A stretch of 64,000 nucleotides of DNA, from positions 62,001 through 126,000 of the forward strand of contig NZ_JAFVME010000008.1 in NCBI RefSeq assembly GCF_018492665.1. The letters are read 5' to 3'. Positions 25,619 to 35,657 of this stretch are shown one piece after another. The first letter of the stretch is position 1. Every line of letters starts with the position of its first letter. The position numbers and the translations under genes were made by a program. The notes beneath the pieces are model-generated. The model was given only the letters and a program-made list of their open reading frames with translations, was not told where the DNA came from and did no database searches. The DNA is from Pedobacter sp. B4-66 (lineage in GTDB: Bacteria > Bacteroidota > Bacteroidia > Sphingobacteriales > Sphingobacteriaceae).

Positions 25619-25872
25619 AGCGATTTATGTTGAATTTAATTCAAAAATAACATTAATTTTCATTTGAATGTCTGATTTATTGGCTTTAAGGCTTAATCCG
25701 CTTTTACATTACACTAAAAGATGGGGCAAAAAAGTAAGTTTATAACCTTAGGTTAGACTAAATGAAAAATTATAAAGTGCAGAAATAGACGTTATAATGT
25801 GATAAACAAAAATGATACAGATCAATAATGTTAAAAATGGTAAGTTTTAACCACCAAATGACAGTAATTATA

Positions 25873-25880
25873 TAACTTTG
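25873..25880 (+). promoter_or_regulatory. Promoter -7 element of thiolase gene
   Basis: TAACTTTG fits the Bacteroidota -7 consensus TAnnTTTG and lies 26 bases before ATG 25907. The -33 region is only a partial match. Confidence 0.5.
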
Positions 25881-25906
25881 CTTCCAACTAACTTAAAACA
25901 CAGTAA

Positions 25907-27085
25907 ATGAGAGAAGTAGTAATTGTATCTGCTATCAGAACTCCAATTGGTAGCTTTGGAGGTGCATTATCAAGCTTTTCTGCTACCCAATTAGGCGCCT
26001 TAGCTATTAAAGCGGCAGTGGAAAAAGCAGGACTAAAGCCCTCAGATATTCAGGAAGTTTACATGGGCAATGTTTTATCGGCCAATATTGGTCAGGCACC
26101 TGCAACACAGGCAGCTAAATTTGCCGGACTGCCCGATCTTCCCGCAACCACAATCAATAAAGTTTGTGCATCAGGTACAAAAGCAATTATGCTTGCCGCT
26201 CAAAGCATTGCACTTGGCGAAATTGACATTATTGTTGCCGGAGGAATGGAAAGCATGAGCAACGTTCCATATTATTTGGATAAAGCTCGTACCGGCTACC
26301 GTTTGGGGCATGGCCAAATTACTGATGGTCTACTTAAAGATGGCCTATGGGATGTTTACAATGATTATCACATGGGCTCTGCTGCCGAATTATGTGCTTC
26401 AGAATGTGGAATTAGTCGAGAAGATCAGGATGCTTTTGCAATCACTTCCTATCAAAGAGCTCAATCAGCTCAAACTGAAGGCAAGTTTGATTCAGAAATA
26501 ATCCCGGTAGAAATAAAAGATCGTAAAGGCGAAATCACTCTTGTATCTAAAGACGAAGAGCCATTTGCTGTCAAATTTGATAAAATACCTGGTTTAAAAC
26601 CAGTATTTAAAAAAGATGGCACCGTTACCGCTGCTAACGCTTCTACTCTTAATGATGGCGCCGCAGCCCTTGTTTTAATGAGTGCTGATAAGGCAAAAGA
26701 ACTTGGATTAAAGCCACTCGCTAAAATCCTGGCTTACGCCGATGCACAGCAGGCACCAGAATGGTTTACTACTGCTCCATCTAAAGCTATTCCATTAGCT
26801 TTAAAAAGAGCGGGCAAAACTATTGCCGATGTAGATTATTTCGAAATTAACGAAGCATTTTCTGTAGTTTCACTTGCAAACAACAAAGAACTTGGTTTAG
26901 CAGCAGATAAAGTAAATGTAAATGGTGGTGCCGTTTCCCTAGGCCACCCACTAGGTGCTTCGGGTGCAAGAATTGTAGTTACCCTGCTTTCTGTTCTTGC
27001 ACAAAACAACGGAAAAATAGGTGTAGCCGGAATTTGTAATGGTGGTGGTGGTGCTAGTGCTATAGTTTTAGAAAATATTATATAA
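25907..27085 (+). CDS. Acetyl-CoA C-acyltransferase (thiolase)
   Basis: A 392-residue thiolase II-type enzyme joining two acetyl-CoA to acetoacetyl-CoA, or cleaving 3-ketoacyl-CoA in the reverse direction. Active-site residues are visible: the nucleophilic Cys in [11 protein letters not shown] (about residue 88), His in [22 protein letters not shown] (about 347) and Cys in [11 protein letters not shown] (about 377). Length is standard. The short-chain, biosynthetic (AtoB/PhaA-like) type is favoured by overall pattern. ScoA/ScoB later in the window would provide acetoacetyl-CoA from acetoacetate. The next gene begins directly after its stop. Confidence 0.93.
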   Translation: MREVVIVSAIRTPIGSFGGALSSFSATQLGALAIKAAVEKAGLKPSDIQEVYMGNVLSANIGQAPATQAAKFAGLPDLPATTINKVCASGTKAIMLAAQSIALGEIDIIVAGGMESMSNVPYYLDKARTGYRLGHGQITDGLLKDGLWDVYNDYHMGSAAELCASECGISREDQDAFAITSYQRAQSAQTEGKFDSEIIPVEIKDRKGEITLVSKDEEPFAVKFDKIPGLKPVFKKDGTVTAANASTLNDGAAALVLMSADKAKELGLKPLAKILAYADAQQAPEWFTTAPSKAIPLALKRAGKTIADVDYFEINEAFSVVSLANNKELGLAADKVNVNGGAVSLGHPLGASGARIVVTLLSVLAQNNGKIGVAGICNGGGGASAIVLENII

Positions 27086-28012
27086 ATGCGAAAGAGGTTA
27101 AAACCTTTAATACTGATAATGATACTATGCTGTGCCACGGCAAAGCTTAAGGCTCAGCATAGTTTTGCTTTTAACAATGGTCCTGCAATGAGTAAATTTC
27201 AGGATTCGTTAAGCAAACTTAGTGACGACACATTCAATGCAACCAGCAATTCTGAACGCTATGTTAAAAATGCAGCCTTTATAAAAACATTGGTTAATTC
27301 ACTCAAAGTTCAGAATTCATTTCTTTATCCCTTCGATTCATTAAAGAAAATAACGATCCTTAAGTCCCCAGACAATTCTTTCAGGATATTCTCTTGGTCT
27401 GTCCCTCTTGATGATGGATCTTACCGTTTTTTTGGTACCATTCAGATGGCCACAAAAGATGGGAAGTTAAAAATGTATCCACTAATCGATGACACTGACA
27501 ACATTAAGGATACCAATCTGATCTCCAGTAATAAAAACTGGTATGGCGCCAGATATTACGAAATTGTCCCTGTTATTATGAACGGTCGTCCGCCCTACTA
27601 TGTATTGATTGGATGGAAAGGCAACAGTTCAAAAACTTCTAAGAAAGTAATTGATGTGCTTTCTTTCAATAAAGAACAACAGCCTGTATTTGGCAAGTCT
27701 GTATTTGAAGAGGCCAAAAACACCTCCACTAAAAACAGAATTGTTTTTGAGTACAACAAACAAAATACAATGACAGTAACACTGGACAAGAATGTGAATA
27801 TGATTGTATTCGACCACCTTGCCCCTATTTCAGAAGAAATGAGTGGAAACTTCGAATATTACGCATCCGATTTAAGTTTTGATGCGTATAAACTATTAAA
27901 TGGGAGATTAAAATTAGTAGAAAACATAGAATTAAAGAATGAGCCAAACGCGATGGATGATCTTTTTGCAGACCCAAAAGACAAGAAAATTAAGGCCATA
28001 AAGAAGCTTTAA
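27086..28012 (+). CDS. Exported protein of unknown function
   Basis: A 308-residue protein with an N-terminal signal peptide (LILIMILCCATAKLKAQ, cleavage after about residue 24). The mature part is strand-rich with conserved-looking motifs FRIFSWSVPLDDGSYRFFG and YYVLIGWKGNS, a pattern I associate with a widespread but uncharacterised Bacteroidota protein. Its ATG follows the thiolase TAA without a gap, so the two genes are translationally coupled or at least co-transcribed, although no functional link is obvious. Function unknown. Confidence 0.8.
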   Translation: MRKRLKPLILIMILCCATAKLKAQHSFAFNNGPAMSKFQDSLSKLSDDTFNATSNSERYVKNAAFIKTLVNSLKVQNSFLYPFDSLKKITILKSPDNSFRIFSWSVPLDDGSYRFFGTIQMATKDGKLKMYPLIDDTDNIKDTNLISSNKNWYGARYYEIVPVIMNGRPPYYVLIGWKGNSSKTSKKVIDVLSFNKEQQPVFGKSVFEEAKNTSTKNRIVFEYNKQNTMTVTLDKNVNMIVFDHLAPISEEMSGNFEYYASDLSFDAYKLLNGRLKLVENIELKNEPNAMDDLFADPKDKKIKAIKKL

Positions 28013-28046
28013 GTGTATTTAATACACCTTTGACGTAAATTAAAAA

Positions 28047-28078
28047 TTTGGGAGTTTGCCATCATGTACCTATCTTGC
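28047..28078 (+). promoter_or_regulatory. Candidate Bacteroidota promoter for the POT genes
   Basis: TTTG at 28047-28050, a 20-base spacer and TATCTTGC at 28071-28078, close to TAnnTTTG. It would give a leader of about 160 bases for the gene at 28246. Confidence 0.45.
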
Positions 28079-28245
28079 GCGATGCTTATTTTTACAAAAA
28101 CTGGGAATAGCGCTTTCTAACAACTTTAATAACTCCGACAAAAAACATTATTCCTGATGTAAAACACATGTCAGGCCTAAATAGTTTTAAATTAATGCAC
28201 GTGAACTAACTGAACTTACTATAAATAATACACAAGAAAACTAAA

Positions 28246-30072
28246 ATGGATACAAAAAATTTGGATACGCCAAATAACTTTTTTGAAAGTAAAGTACTGG
28301 GGCATCCCGCTGGACTGTTTGTTTTATTCTTCACGGAAATGTGGGAGAGATTTTCATACTACGGTATGCGGGCCCTATTGGTCATGTTCTTTACCGCATC
28401 TGTTTTAGGAGATCATCCGGGCTGGGGTTGGCCACGTGAGCATGCAATGTCTCTTTTTGGATCTTATACTGCCTTAGTATATTTATCCACCATGCTTGGC
28501 GGTTACTTTGCTGATAAATTAATTGGATTTAGATGGGCTGTAATTGTTGGGGCTTTATTAATGACCTTGGGTCACGGTTGCATGGCGGTAGAAACGCCAT
28601 TTTTCATTTACCTGGGCCTTGGTCTATTGGTTTTTGGAACAGGTTTTTTCAAACCAAACATGACTTCAATAGTCTCTTTAATGTACAAAGATCATCCTGA
28701 AAAGAAAGATGGTGCTTATACCATTTTCTACATGGGAGTAAACGCAGGTGCATTTTTTGGAATATTACTATGCGGTTACCTTGGCGAAAAAGTTGGATGG
28801 AGTATTGGTTTTGGATTAGCAGGAGTTTTCATGCTTTTTGGCTTATTACAATTCTATTTCACTCAGAATATCTTTGGAAACATCGGTTTAAAACCACTTA
28901 AAACAAGGGATATCGTAATAGATAAAGATGATGTTGACAACAGAGTTCCATTTACTTTATGGCAACTAATAGTTGTTGCGCTTTGTTCAGGTTTAGGCTT
29001 AATCTGGGTTATTAATGATCCTATTTCCAAGATATCCCATGGACAAAGCAACCTACTGAATTTCAATATCTTTGGAATAGAAGGAACCAATTTCACTATA
29101 TTATTAGCATTGGGCTTATTTCTATTCTTATTGTTTTACAGGCTAACAAAATACTCAAAGGTGACTAAGGAAAAATTATACGCAGTTACCTTTTTCGCAT
29201 TCTTAACCTTTTCATTCTTTGCTGTTTTTGAGCAAGCACCGGGTACATTAACACTATTCGCCAGAGATTACACAGATAGAATTTTAGTAGGTAACTCTAG
29301 CTTAATTTTCTTAATTGCCAACTCTCTAATTGCAGTAGTCCCTTTAGGTATTATTACATGGGTTTTATTACTACTTTTTAAGCAAACTTTCAAAAAGTAT
29401 GGTTTAGCTAATATCATCCTAAGCATCAGCTTTGTGATCATCTGGATCATTACCATCTGGATGTTGGTACGTGATTTTTATGGTGCAGGGTTCCTGAACT
29501 TATCAGACTCTACTTTAGCTTCACTTAAAATAGAAAAAGTTAAAGAAAGCCTTACCCAAATCCCTGCTTCCTGGTTCAGCGTACTTAATTCATTATTCAT
29601 TATTACACTTGCTCCATTGTTCTCTAAATGGTGGGAAAGCAGATTTAACCCTAGTGCAAACGTGAAGTTTGGTATAGGAATGATCTTATTAGGACTAGGA
29701 ATGGCGTTCCTTGTTTTTGGAGCAAGAGACATCATACCAGGAGCTAAAACAGCTTCGGTAAGTATTTTCTGGTTAATCATGGTTTACCTATTTCATACCA
29801 TGGCTGAGCTTTGTATCTCTCCTGTAGGTTTATCTTACGTAAGTAAGCTTGTTCCTGCCAGAATGATTGCCTTTATGTTTGGAGTATGGTATTTGGCTAT
29901 TGCTATCGCAAATAAAGTAGCAGGTATTCTTGGAGAAAATGCTGATAGAATTGCCGCTGAAAAAGGAATAAGCTATTTCTTCTTAATTATAACCGGGGTT
30001 GCTGTTGCAATTGGAGTTTTATCAATTCTATTAACTCCAGTGATTAAAAAGTTAATGCACGAAGTAAGATAA
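28246..30072 (+). CDS. POT/PTR family proton-coupled peptide transporter, copy 1
   Basis: A 608-residue inner-membrane MFS transporter. The family signature ExxERFxYYG is seen as EMWERFSYYG near residue 30, and the second motif GTGFFKPNMTSIVSLMY near 135. About 14 hydrophobic helices are present, with a longer central part than copy 2. POT proteins import di- and tripeptides with protons. It is followed 11 bases later by a second POT gene. Function as a peptide transporter is a family inference. Confidence 0.93.
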   Translation: MDTKNLDTPNNFFESKVLGHPAGLFVLFFTEMWERFSYYGMRALLVMFFTASVLGDHPGWGWPREHAMSLFGSYTALVYLSTMLGGYFADKLIGFRWAVIVGALLMTLGHGCMAVETPFFIYLGLGLLVFGTGFFKPNMTSIVSLMYKDHPEKKDGAYTIFYMGVNAGAFFGILLCGYLGEKVGWSIGFGLAGVFMLFGLLQFYFTQNIFGNIGLKPLKTRDIVIDKDDVDNRVPFTLWQLIVVALCSGLGLIWVINDPISKISHGQSNLLNFNIFGIEGTNFTILLALGLFLFLLFYRLTKYSKVTKEKLYAVTFFAFLTFSFFAVFEQAPGTLTLFARDYTDRILVGNSSLIFLIANSLIAVVPLGIITWVLLLLFKQTFKKYGLANIILSISFVIIWIITIWMLVRDFYGAGFLNLSDSTLASLKIEKVKESLTQIPASWFSVLNSLFIITLAPLFSKWWESRFNPSANVKFGIGMILLGLGMAFLVFGARDIIPGAKTASVSIFWLIMVYLFHTMAELCISPVGLSYVSKLVPARMIAFMFGVWYLAIAIANKVAGILGENADRIAAEKGISYFFLIITGVAVAIGVLSILLTPVIKKLMHEVR

Positions 30073-30083
30073 GCTAAAAAACA

Positions 30084-31577
30084 ATGCAGAAAGACATTAC
30101 ACTAGACGAGATTCAGAATTTCGAAGGTAAATACCCAAAGCAGCTTTGGGCCTTATTTTTAGTAGAGATGTGGGAACGCTTTTGCTTTTATGGCATGCGT
30201 GGAATGCTCACTATCTTTATGATCGACAAGATTGTAGGCCTTGCCCTTAGTGATAAGAATGCAAACTTACAGTACGCAGCCATCCAGGCATTTGTGTACG
30301 CATTTACCTTCCTAGGTGGCATTTTTGCAGATAAAATTTTAGGTTTCAGAAAATCGCTTTTCTTTGGAGGGATGATTATGATTCTTGGAAACTTAATCAT
30401 TGCAGCTTCGCCAAGAGAATTCTTTTATATCGGGATCACGCTTTCTATTATTGGAACTGGCTTTTTCAAACCAAACGTTTCTTCAATGGTTGGCGATTTG
30501 TATAAAGAAGGTGATGGACGTAGAGATGCTGGCTACGGAATGTTCTATGCTGGTATCAATATTGGTGGTTTACTAGGTGGTGGTTTGTGTGTATATCTAG
30601 GTAAATATGTTTCCTGGAATTATGCATTCCTGGCAGCAGCTATTGTAATGGCTATAGGCTTGATCACCTTCTTGTTTACCAAGAAAACTCTTGGACCTAT
30701 TGGTGATTCACCTTTGAAAAACATGCCAGTGGGTAAGAAAAGAATACGTGAAATTGGCGTATACCTTTTCTCCCTGATTTCTATTCCTTTGATCCTAATC
30801 ATGGTACAAAACACGCATTATACAGACTATTTCATGTATACTATTGCGCCTTTATCTGTCATTTATTTCTTATATGAAACTTATAAAGTGAAAGATCGGA
30901 AGTTCCAGATGAAATTGTTTGCTGCATTTATCTTTATTTTCTGTTACTTCTTATTCAATGCCATCTACGAACAAAGTGGCGGTTCTTTAGCTCTTTTCGC
31001 TGAAAAGAACTTATCCCACACCCTGTTGTTCTTTAACATCGATCCTAACGTAGTTAATAACAGTTCAAACTCTCTTTTTGTGATTATATTGAGTCCGTTG
31101 ATTGGCTTATTGTGGTTGTGGCTTGCTAAAAAGAAAATGGAACCTAATTCTATTATTAAATTCGGTATTGGATTTTTGTTTCTGGGAGCTTCCTTTTACA
31201 TCTTCTTTTTTACCCGTTTCTTTGCTGATGCCAATGGCGTAACTTCATTAAACCTGTTTACTCTGGGTTATTTCGTAACCACAATTGGTGAGCTTTGCCT
31301 GGGGCCGATCGGCATGTCGCTGGTTACTCAGTTATCGCCTAAAAAACTGACCGGTATGATGATGGGAATGTGGTTTTTAGCCAGTGCATTCGGACAGTTC
31401 GCAGCGGGTAAATTCGGAGCAGAAATGTCGGTAAGTGGCGACAATGTATCTCTACTCACCAAGCTGGAATCTTATACTGCAGGATATTACAATTTGGCAA
31501 TTTATGCGGGCATTGCTGGGGTGTTCTTAATACTCTTCTCTCCATTAATCAAGCGTTTAATGCAAGGCGTAAGCTAA
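30084..31577 (+). CDS. POT/PTR family proton-coupled peptide transporter, copy 2
   Basis: A 497-residue homologue of the preceding gene, with EMWERFCFYG near residue 29 and GTGFFKPNVSSMVGDLY near 128. It is about 110 residues shorter than its neighbour, mainly in the central and periplasmic loops. The arrangement suggests an old tandem duplication with separate substrate ranges. The 11-base spacing indicates one transcript, which ends at a strong terminator (31602-31635). Confidence 0.93.
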   Translation: MQKDITLDEIQNFEGKYPKQLWALFLVEMWERFCFYGMRGMLTIFMIDKIVGLALSDKNANLQYAAIQAFVYAFTFLGGIFADKILGFRKSLFFGGMIMILGNLIIAASPREFFYIGITLSIIGTGFFKPNVSSMVGDLYKEGDGRRDAGYGMFYAGINIGGLLGGGLCVYLGKYVSWNYAFLAAAIVMAIGLITFLFTKKTLGPIGDSPLKNMPVGKKRIREIGVYLFSLISIPLILIMVQNTHYTDYFMYTIAPLSVIYFLYETYKVKDRKFQMKLFAAFIFIFCYFLFNAIYEQSGGSLALFAEKNLSHTLLFFNIDPNVVNNSSNSLFVIILSPLIGLLWLWLAKKKMEPNSIIKFGIGFLFLGASFYIFFFTRFFADANGVTSLNLFTLGYFVTTIGELCLGPIGMSLVTQLSPKKLTGMMMGMWFLASAFGQFAAGKFGAEMSVSGDNVSLLTKLESYTAGYYNLAIYAGIAGVFLILFSPLIKRLMQGVS

Positions 31578-31601
31578 AATTGCGTTTATTTAACATATTT
31601 T

Positions 31602-31635
31602 AACCCGTAACCCTAAACCGGTTGCGGGTTTTTTC
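31602..31635 (+). terminator. Rho-independent terminator after POT genes
   Basis: AACCCGTAACC (31602-31612) pairs with GGTTGCGGGTT (31620-31630), 7-base loop, followed by a run of T. Confidence 0.88.
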
Positions 31636-31673
31636 ATTTAGAATCCATAATTTCGCTACTTAATTTATTTTAC

Positions 31674-32405
31674 GTGTCAGACAGTCTAGTAATTATACCT
31701 ACCTACAACGAAAAAGAGAACATTGAGAGAATCATTAGGAAGGTTTTTTCTTTGAGTTACTTTTTTGAAATATTAATTATTGATGATGGTTCACCAGATG
31801 GCACAGCCGAAATAGTTAAAAAACTTCAGCAAGAATACCCTGCGCTTCATTTAGAGCAAAGAACAGGTAAACTGGGACTTGGAACTGCCTATATTCACGG
31901 TTTCAGATGGGCTTTAGCCAGACCTCAGTATCAGTATATTTTCGAGATGGATGCTGATTTCTCTCATAACCCTGATGACTTGGTACGCCTACGTGAAGCC
32001 TGTGTAAACGGTGCAGACGTTGCCATTGGCTCTCGCTATGTTAGGGGAGTTAATGTGGTAAACTGGCCTATGAGCAGAGTTTTAATGTCGTATTTTGCCT
32101 CAATGTATGTACGCTTAATTACACGTATCGACATACAGGATGCAACCGCAGGATTTAAATGTTACCGTAGAGAAGTATTGAATACTATTCCTTTAGATAA
32201 GATTAAATTTGTTGGCTATGCTTTTCAGATTGAGATGAAGTTTACAGCTATCAAATACGGGTTTAAAGTCGAAGAAGTTCCCATTATATTTACAGACCGT
32301 ACAGAAGGCACTTCAAAAATGAGCACCAGAATTTTCAGGGAAGCATTTATTGGTGTAATCCAAATGAAGGTATGGAGTTGGTTCAGGAAATACGATAGAG
32401 CTTAA
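31674..32405 (+). CDS. Polyprenol monophosphomannose synthase-like GT2 glycosyltransferase
   Basis: A 243-residue GT2 enzyme starting at GTG 31674; the protein begins directly with the LVIIPTYNEKENI nucleotide-sugar site, so this start is natural. Further motifs: IIDDGSPDGTAEIV, LGLGTAYIHGF, the metal-binding EMDADFSHNPDDL and the C-terminal FKVEEVPIIFTDRTEGTSKM. These identify the Dpm1-type family that makes polyprenyl-phosphate-mannose (or -glucose). No C-terminal membrane helices, as in the short Dpm1 class. It could supply the lipid-linked donor for the DUF2723 protein at 56469. The preceding terminator makes it a separate unit. Confidence 0.88.
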   Translation: MSDSLVIIPTYNEKENIERIIRKVFSLSYFFEILIIDDGSPDGTAEIVKKLQQEYPALHLEQRTGKLGLGTAYIHGFRWALARPQYQYIFEMDADFSHNPDDLVRLREACVNGADVAIGSRYVRGVNVVNWPMSRVLMSYFASMYVRLITRIDIQDATAGFKCYRREVLNTIPLDKIKFVGYAFQIEMKFTAIKYGFKVEEVPIIFTDRTEGTSKMSTRIFREAFIGVIQMKVWSWFRKYDRA

Positions 32406-32406
32406 T

Positions 32407-32922
32407 CTATTCTTCTTTTCTGGGTTTTCCGTCACGCATCATTGTCCCGAAATCCCAGTCTTTATCCATAGCTGAAACAATCTTTACAATTCTTTTGGTA
32501 CGGGTAGGTTCTGTCTTGGCAGAATTAAGCCAATTGATATACCAGTTTTGATGCGATTTAGGTTGCTTCAAAAAGTTTTTAAGCAGATGTGGTTCATCAG
32601 AAAGACAAAGTTCCAGATCTTCGGGCATTTCTATTTTAAAGGTTGTATCCTCTTCTAAAGACAGCTCCAAAACTCCTCCCAGATCTTTCTTAATCTGCTT
32701 ACGCATACCTCCATTTAGCGCCATAATGAAATTCCCCTCTCCCATTGGCACCAGTGCTATCCCCTCTATTTCAAAATGATCTAAACGTCCTTTCACACGA
32801 TAACTCTTCCTGCAATCAGGCTTAATCTCATTGGCAATAGCCAATGGAATGAAAACATAAGTCCACCCCGACTTCTCACCCATTTCAGCAAAACGCTCTA
32901 TCTCTGCTTTGAAAGTAACCAT
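32407..32922 (-). CDS. DUF1905 / YdeI-OmdA family protein
   Basis: A 171-residue cytoplasmic protein with two parts: an N-terminal DUF1905 barrel (about 1-95, SGWTYVFIPLAIANEI and VKGRLDHFEIEGIALVPMG) and a C-terminal YdeI/OmpD-associated segment (about 105-165, WINWLNSAKTEPTRTKRIVK pattern). The YdeI family has been linked to bacteriocin protection in Enterobacteria, but no role is established for this architecture. It is the last gene of the proS-led minus-strand operon, 6 bases after the TIGR02757 gene. Confidence 0.82.
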   Translation of the reverse strand: MVTFKAEIERFAEMGEKSGWTYVFIPLAIANEIKPDCRKSYRVKGRLDHFEIEGIALVPMGEGNFIMALNGGMRKQIKKDLGGVLELSLEEDTTFKIEMPEDLELCLSDEPHLLKNFLKQPKSHQNWYINWLNSAKTEPTRTKRIVKIVSAMDKDWDFGTMMRDGKPRKEE

Positions 32923-32928
32923 ATTAGA

Positions 32929-33789
32929 TTAAAATTTCTCTTCAACACCTAAACCAAACAATGCAAAATCATATTTAACCGGATCCATAGGATCAAATTT
33001 AAGGAGTTCATTTGTAAGCTCTACTGCTGTACGCCAATCCGTCTGTTTTCTCTCAATTAAGCCAAGCTTCCTGGCTACCCTATCCACATGTACATCACAT
33101 GGGCATACCAGGTCTGAAGGCTTAATGGTACTCCATATTCCAAAATCAACACCATTACGATCCTTCCTTACCATCCACCTCAAAAACATATTTAAACGTT
33201 TACAAGTCGACTTCTGCAATGGTGATGAAATGTGCTTTATCGTTCTCCTTGGATAATCAGGAAGAGAGAAAAAGTAAGACCTGAAATAATTAAGAGACCT
33301 TTCAGATTTAGGCGCTTGCTTAGCTAATTCCGGCAACATACAGGTTGAAGAGGCATACTGTGTATATCCATGCTGAAGTTCATCAGTTAGAAAGTCAGTC
33401 CTAAAAACATCAGAAGGTGATAAAAATGCTGCTTCAAGACTATCAAACTGATGATAATGCTGATTAAAAAAGGAAACAAAATACAACAGATCAGTATCAT
33501 TAAACGTCCTGTGTTTAAAACCCAACAAGCGTTTCAAATCCTCCTCGCCGTGGTGCAACATAAAATTATGTGGATCATTATCCATCCGTGCAAACAACTC
33601 ATTACATTTATTAATAATTGTTTTGCGTTGCCCCCAAGCTAAAATTGCCGCAAAAAATGCGGCAATCTCGATATCTTGTTTTTTAGTATACTGATGTGGA
33701 ATACAAATTGGGTCATTTTCAATAAAGTTTGGTCTGTTATACTGATCAACCTTTACATCCAAAAATTCTTTAAGTTCTAAAAATTCCAA
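32929..33789 (-). CDS. TIGR02757 family protein (DUF2400)
   Basis: A 286-residue protein of the TIGR02757/DUF2400 family, a conserved but uncharacterised family. Visible motifs are AAFFAAILAWGQRKTIINK (about 42-60) and, near the C-terminus, PCDVHVDRVARKLGL, which resembles the end of helix-hairpin DNA glycosylase folds. Function unknown; a DNA repair role has only been guessed from fold resemblance. It lies 25 bases after the Cys/Met enzyme gene in the same operon. Confidence 0.88.
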   Translation of the reverse strand: MEFLELKEFLDVKVDQYNRPNFIENDPICIPHQYTKKQDIEIAAFFAAILAWGQRKTIINKCNELFARMDNDPHNFMLHHGEEDLKRLLGFKHRTFNDTDLLYFVSFFNQHYHQFDSLEAAFLSPSDVFRTDFLTDELQHGYTQYASSTCMLPELAKQAPKSERSLNYFRSYFFSLPDYPRRTIKHISSPLQKSTCKRLNMFLRWMVRKDRNGVDFGIWSTIKPSDLVCPCDVHVDRVARKLGLIERKQTDWRTAVELTNELLKFDPMDPVKYDFALFGLGVEEKF

Positions 33790-33814
33790 CTGCTTGTCAT
33801 TTAAAAATATCCTA

Positions 33815-34954
33815 TTATTTAAGCGCCTGCTCTAAGTCAGCAAGCAAATCATCAATATCCTCCACACCAACACTCAGGCGCAACAGATTGTCTGTAACCC
33901 CTACTTTCTCACGTTCCTCTTTAGGGATAGAACCATGAGTCATGGTAGTTGGATGATTAATTAGTGACTCTACCCCACCAAGTGATTCTGCAAGCGTAAA
34001 CACCTTAAAAGAAGAAGCCACACGGAATGTTTCCTTTAGATCGGCGTCCTTTAAAGTAATAGATACCATACCTCCAAAACCACGCATTTGCTTTTTGGCA
34101 ATGTCATGATTAGGATGATCTTCAAAGCCAGGCCAATAGATCTTGTCGATCTTTGGATGAGTTTTAAGATAGCGTGCTACTTTTTCACCATTCTCACAAT
34201 GCGCTTTCATTCTTAAATGAAGCGTTTTAATTCCCCTCAATACTAAAAACGAATCCTGCGGACCAGGTGTAGCACCACAAGCATTGTAAATAAACCAAAG
34301 GTCTTTATACAACTGGTCGTCGTTAACAAGCAAAGCGCCCATTACCACGTCAGAGTGCCCACCGATATATTTAGTTACAGAATGCATTACAATATCAGCA
34401 CCCAAATCCATTGGATTCTGCAAATATGGCGAAGCAAACGTATTGTCAACAGTAAGAATTAGTTTATGTTGTTTGGTGATTTTAGCAACCCCCTCAATGT
34501 CAATAATTCTCATTGTTGGATTGGTTGGTGTTTCTATCCAAACCAATTTGGTATTTTCATTAATATGAGGAATTATGTTTTCCGGTTTAGACAAATCCAA
34601 GAAATGAAACTTAATGCCATATTTCTCATACACCTTAGTAAAGATGCGGTAAGAACCACCGTAAAGATCATTTCCGGTAATCACTTCGTCGCCAGGCTTC
34701 AATAATCTTAAAACAGTGTCCGTCGCACCCATTCCGCTCGAAAAAGCAAGACCATATTTAGCATTTTCTAATGCTGCTAAACAATCTTCAAGTGCTTTAC
34801 GAGTTGGATTAGTACCTCTCGAATATTCATAACCTTTATGATCACCAGGAGATTTCTGCCAGTAAGTAGAGGTTTGATATATTGGAGTCATCACTGCTCC
34901 GGTTGTAGGATCAGGCTCTTGTCCAGCATGAATAGCTTTAGTTGCAAATTTCAT
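33815..34954 (-). CDS. Cystathionine gamma-synthase/lyase-type PLP enzyme
   Basis: A 379-residue Cys/Met metabolism PLP-dependent enzyme. The PLP-binding lysine lies in SVTKYIGGHSDVVMG (about residue 195), with the preceding VDNTFASPYLQNP strand and the substrate motif YEYSRGTNPTRKALE near 45. Synthase and lyase members are not separable by eye; PGAP-style naming would be cystathionine gamma-synthase. The start codon overlaps the stop of the upstream 231-residue gene by four bases (ATGA), indicating coupled translation. Likely role in methionine/cysteine interconversion. Confidence 0.92.
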   Translation of the reverse strand: MKFATKAIHAGQEPDPTTGAVMTPIYQTSTYWQKSPGDHKGYEYSRGTNPTRKALEDCLAALENAKYGLAFSSGMGATDTVLRLLKPGDEVITGNDLYGGSYRIFTKVYEKYGIKFHFLDLSKPENIIPHINENTKLVWIETPTNPTMRIIDIEGVAKITKQHKLILTVDNTFASPYLQNPMDLGADIVMHSVTKYIGGHSDVVMGALLVNDDQLYKDLWFIYNACGATPGPQDSFLVLRGIKTLHLRMKAHCENGEKVARYLKTHPKIDKIYWPGFEDHPNHDIAKKQMRGFGGMVSITLKDADLKETFRVASSFKVFTLAESLGGVESLINHPTTMTHGSIPKEEREKVGVTDNLLRLSVGVEDIDDLLADLEQALK

Positions 34955-35646
34955 ATATTGTCGTTTTGCTCAATTTCTGATTTAAACTGGTAACCAAGGT
35001 TTTTACTGGTTGGATAACCACTTGAAGCCAGCATTGATTGTTTTTGATTTAAAGTTACTTCTTTTATTTCTGCAAAAGGCGGTAATAAAAGATCAGCATC
35101 TAAACAATGAAGAATAGATCGTTCTATAATATCGGTAAGTTTTTCTTCAGTTATAACGTTGTCGGCCATACTCTGGTATAAGAAATCAAGCGCCCCTTCT
35201 CCCTCAACCATAAAATGTTTCTCTTTATTAACCAGTATACGCGCGATAAGCGACCCTTCGTCAGATAAACGGTTATACTTGATAGAATCTGCCAGGAAAT
35301 TATGAATATAAATTGTGCCACAATAGCTCAAAGTTTCATCCTCCTTGATGTATTTTGTCTGATGTATGGAATGTGATTTATCAAAGGCAAACACATTGGT
35401 GTGCATTGAAACCATCAACATATCACCCGAAAATTTAAGCTGACCTTCAAACTTACCACTTTCCTTAAAGTGTACTTCAACAGAAGGATCCTTAGCTACG
35501 TAATCCGTTTGCAACTTAACAGCAATTTTGGAAAGCTGGGTCTTCAGCAAGCCGAAGACCTCAGTAGTATTCCTAAAAATTTTCTGTTTTAACGACGCTT
35601 TACTCTCAAACTCACTAAGTATTTTGCTATAATTTTCAGTTTCCAT
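34951..35646 (-). CDS. Conserved protein of unknown function in proS operon
   Basis: A 231-residue soluble protein without signal peptide or membrane segment. It starts METENYSKILSEFESKASLKQK, has a central strand-rich part (GQLKFSGDMLMVSMHTNVFAFD) and an acidic helical end. I recognise no domain; from memory it is confined to Bacteroidota. It lies 11 bases after proS and overlaps the PLP-enzyme gene by four bases, so it is always made with them. Function unknown. Confidence 0.78.
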   Translation of the reverse strand: METENYSKILSEFESKASLKQKIFRNTTEVFGLLKTQLSKIAVKLQTDYVAKDPSVEVHFKESGKFEGQLKFSGDMLMVSMHTNVFAFDKSHSIHQTKYIKEDETLSYCGTIYIHNFLADSIKYNRLSDEGSLIARILVNKEKHFMVEGEGALDFLYQSMADNVITEEKLTDIIERSILHCLDADLLLPPFAEIKEVTLNQKQSMLASSGYPTSKNLGYQFKSEIEQNDNI

Positions 35647-35657
35647 TCCAATAAAAT

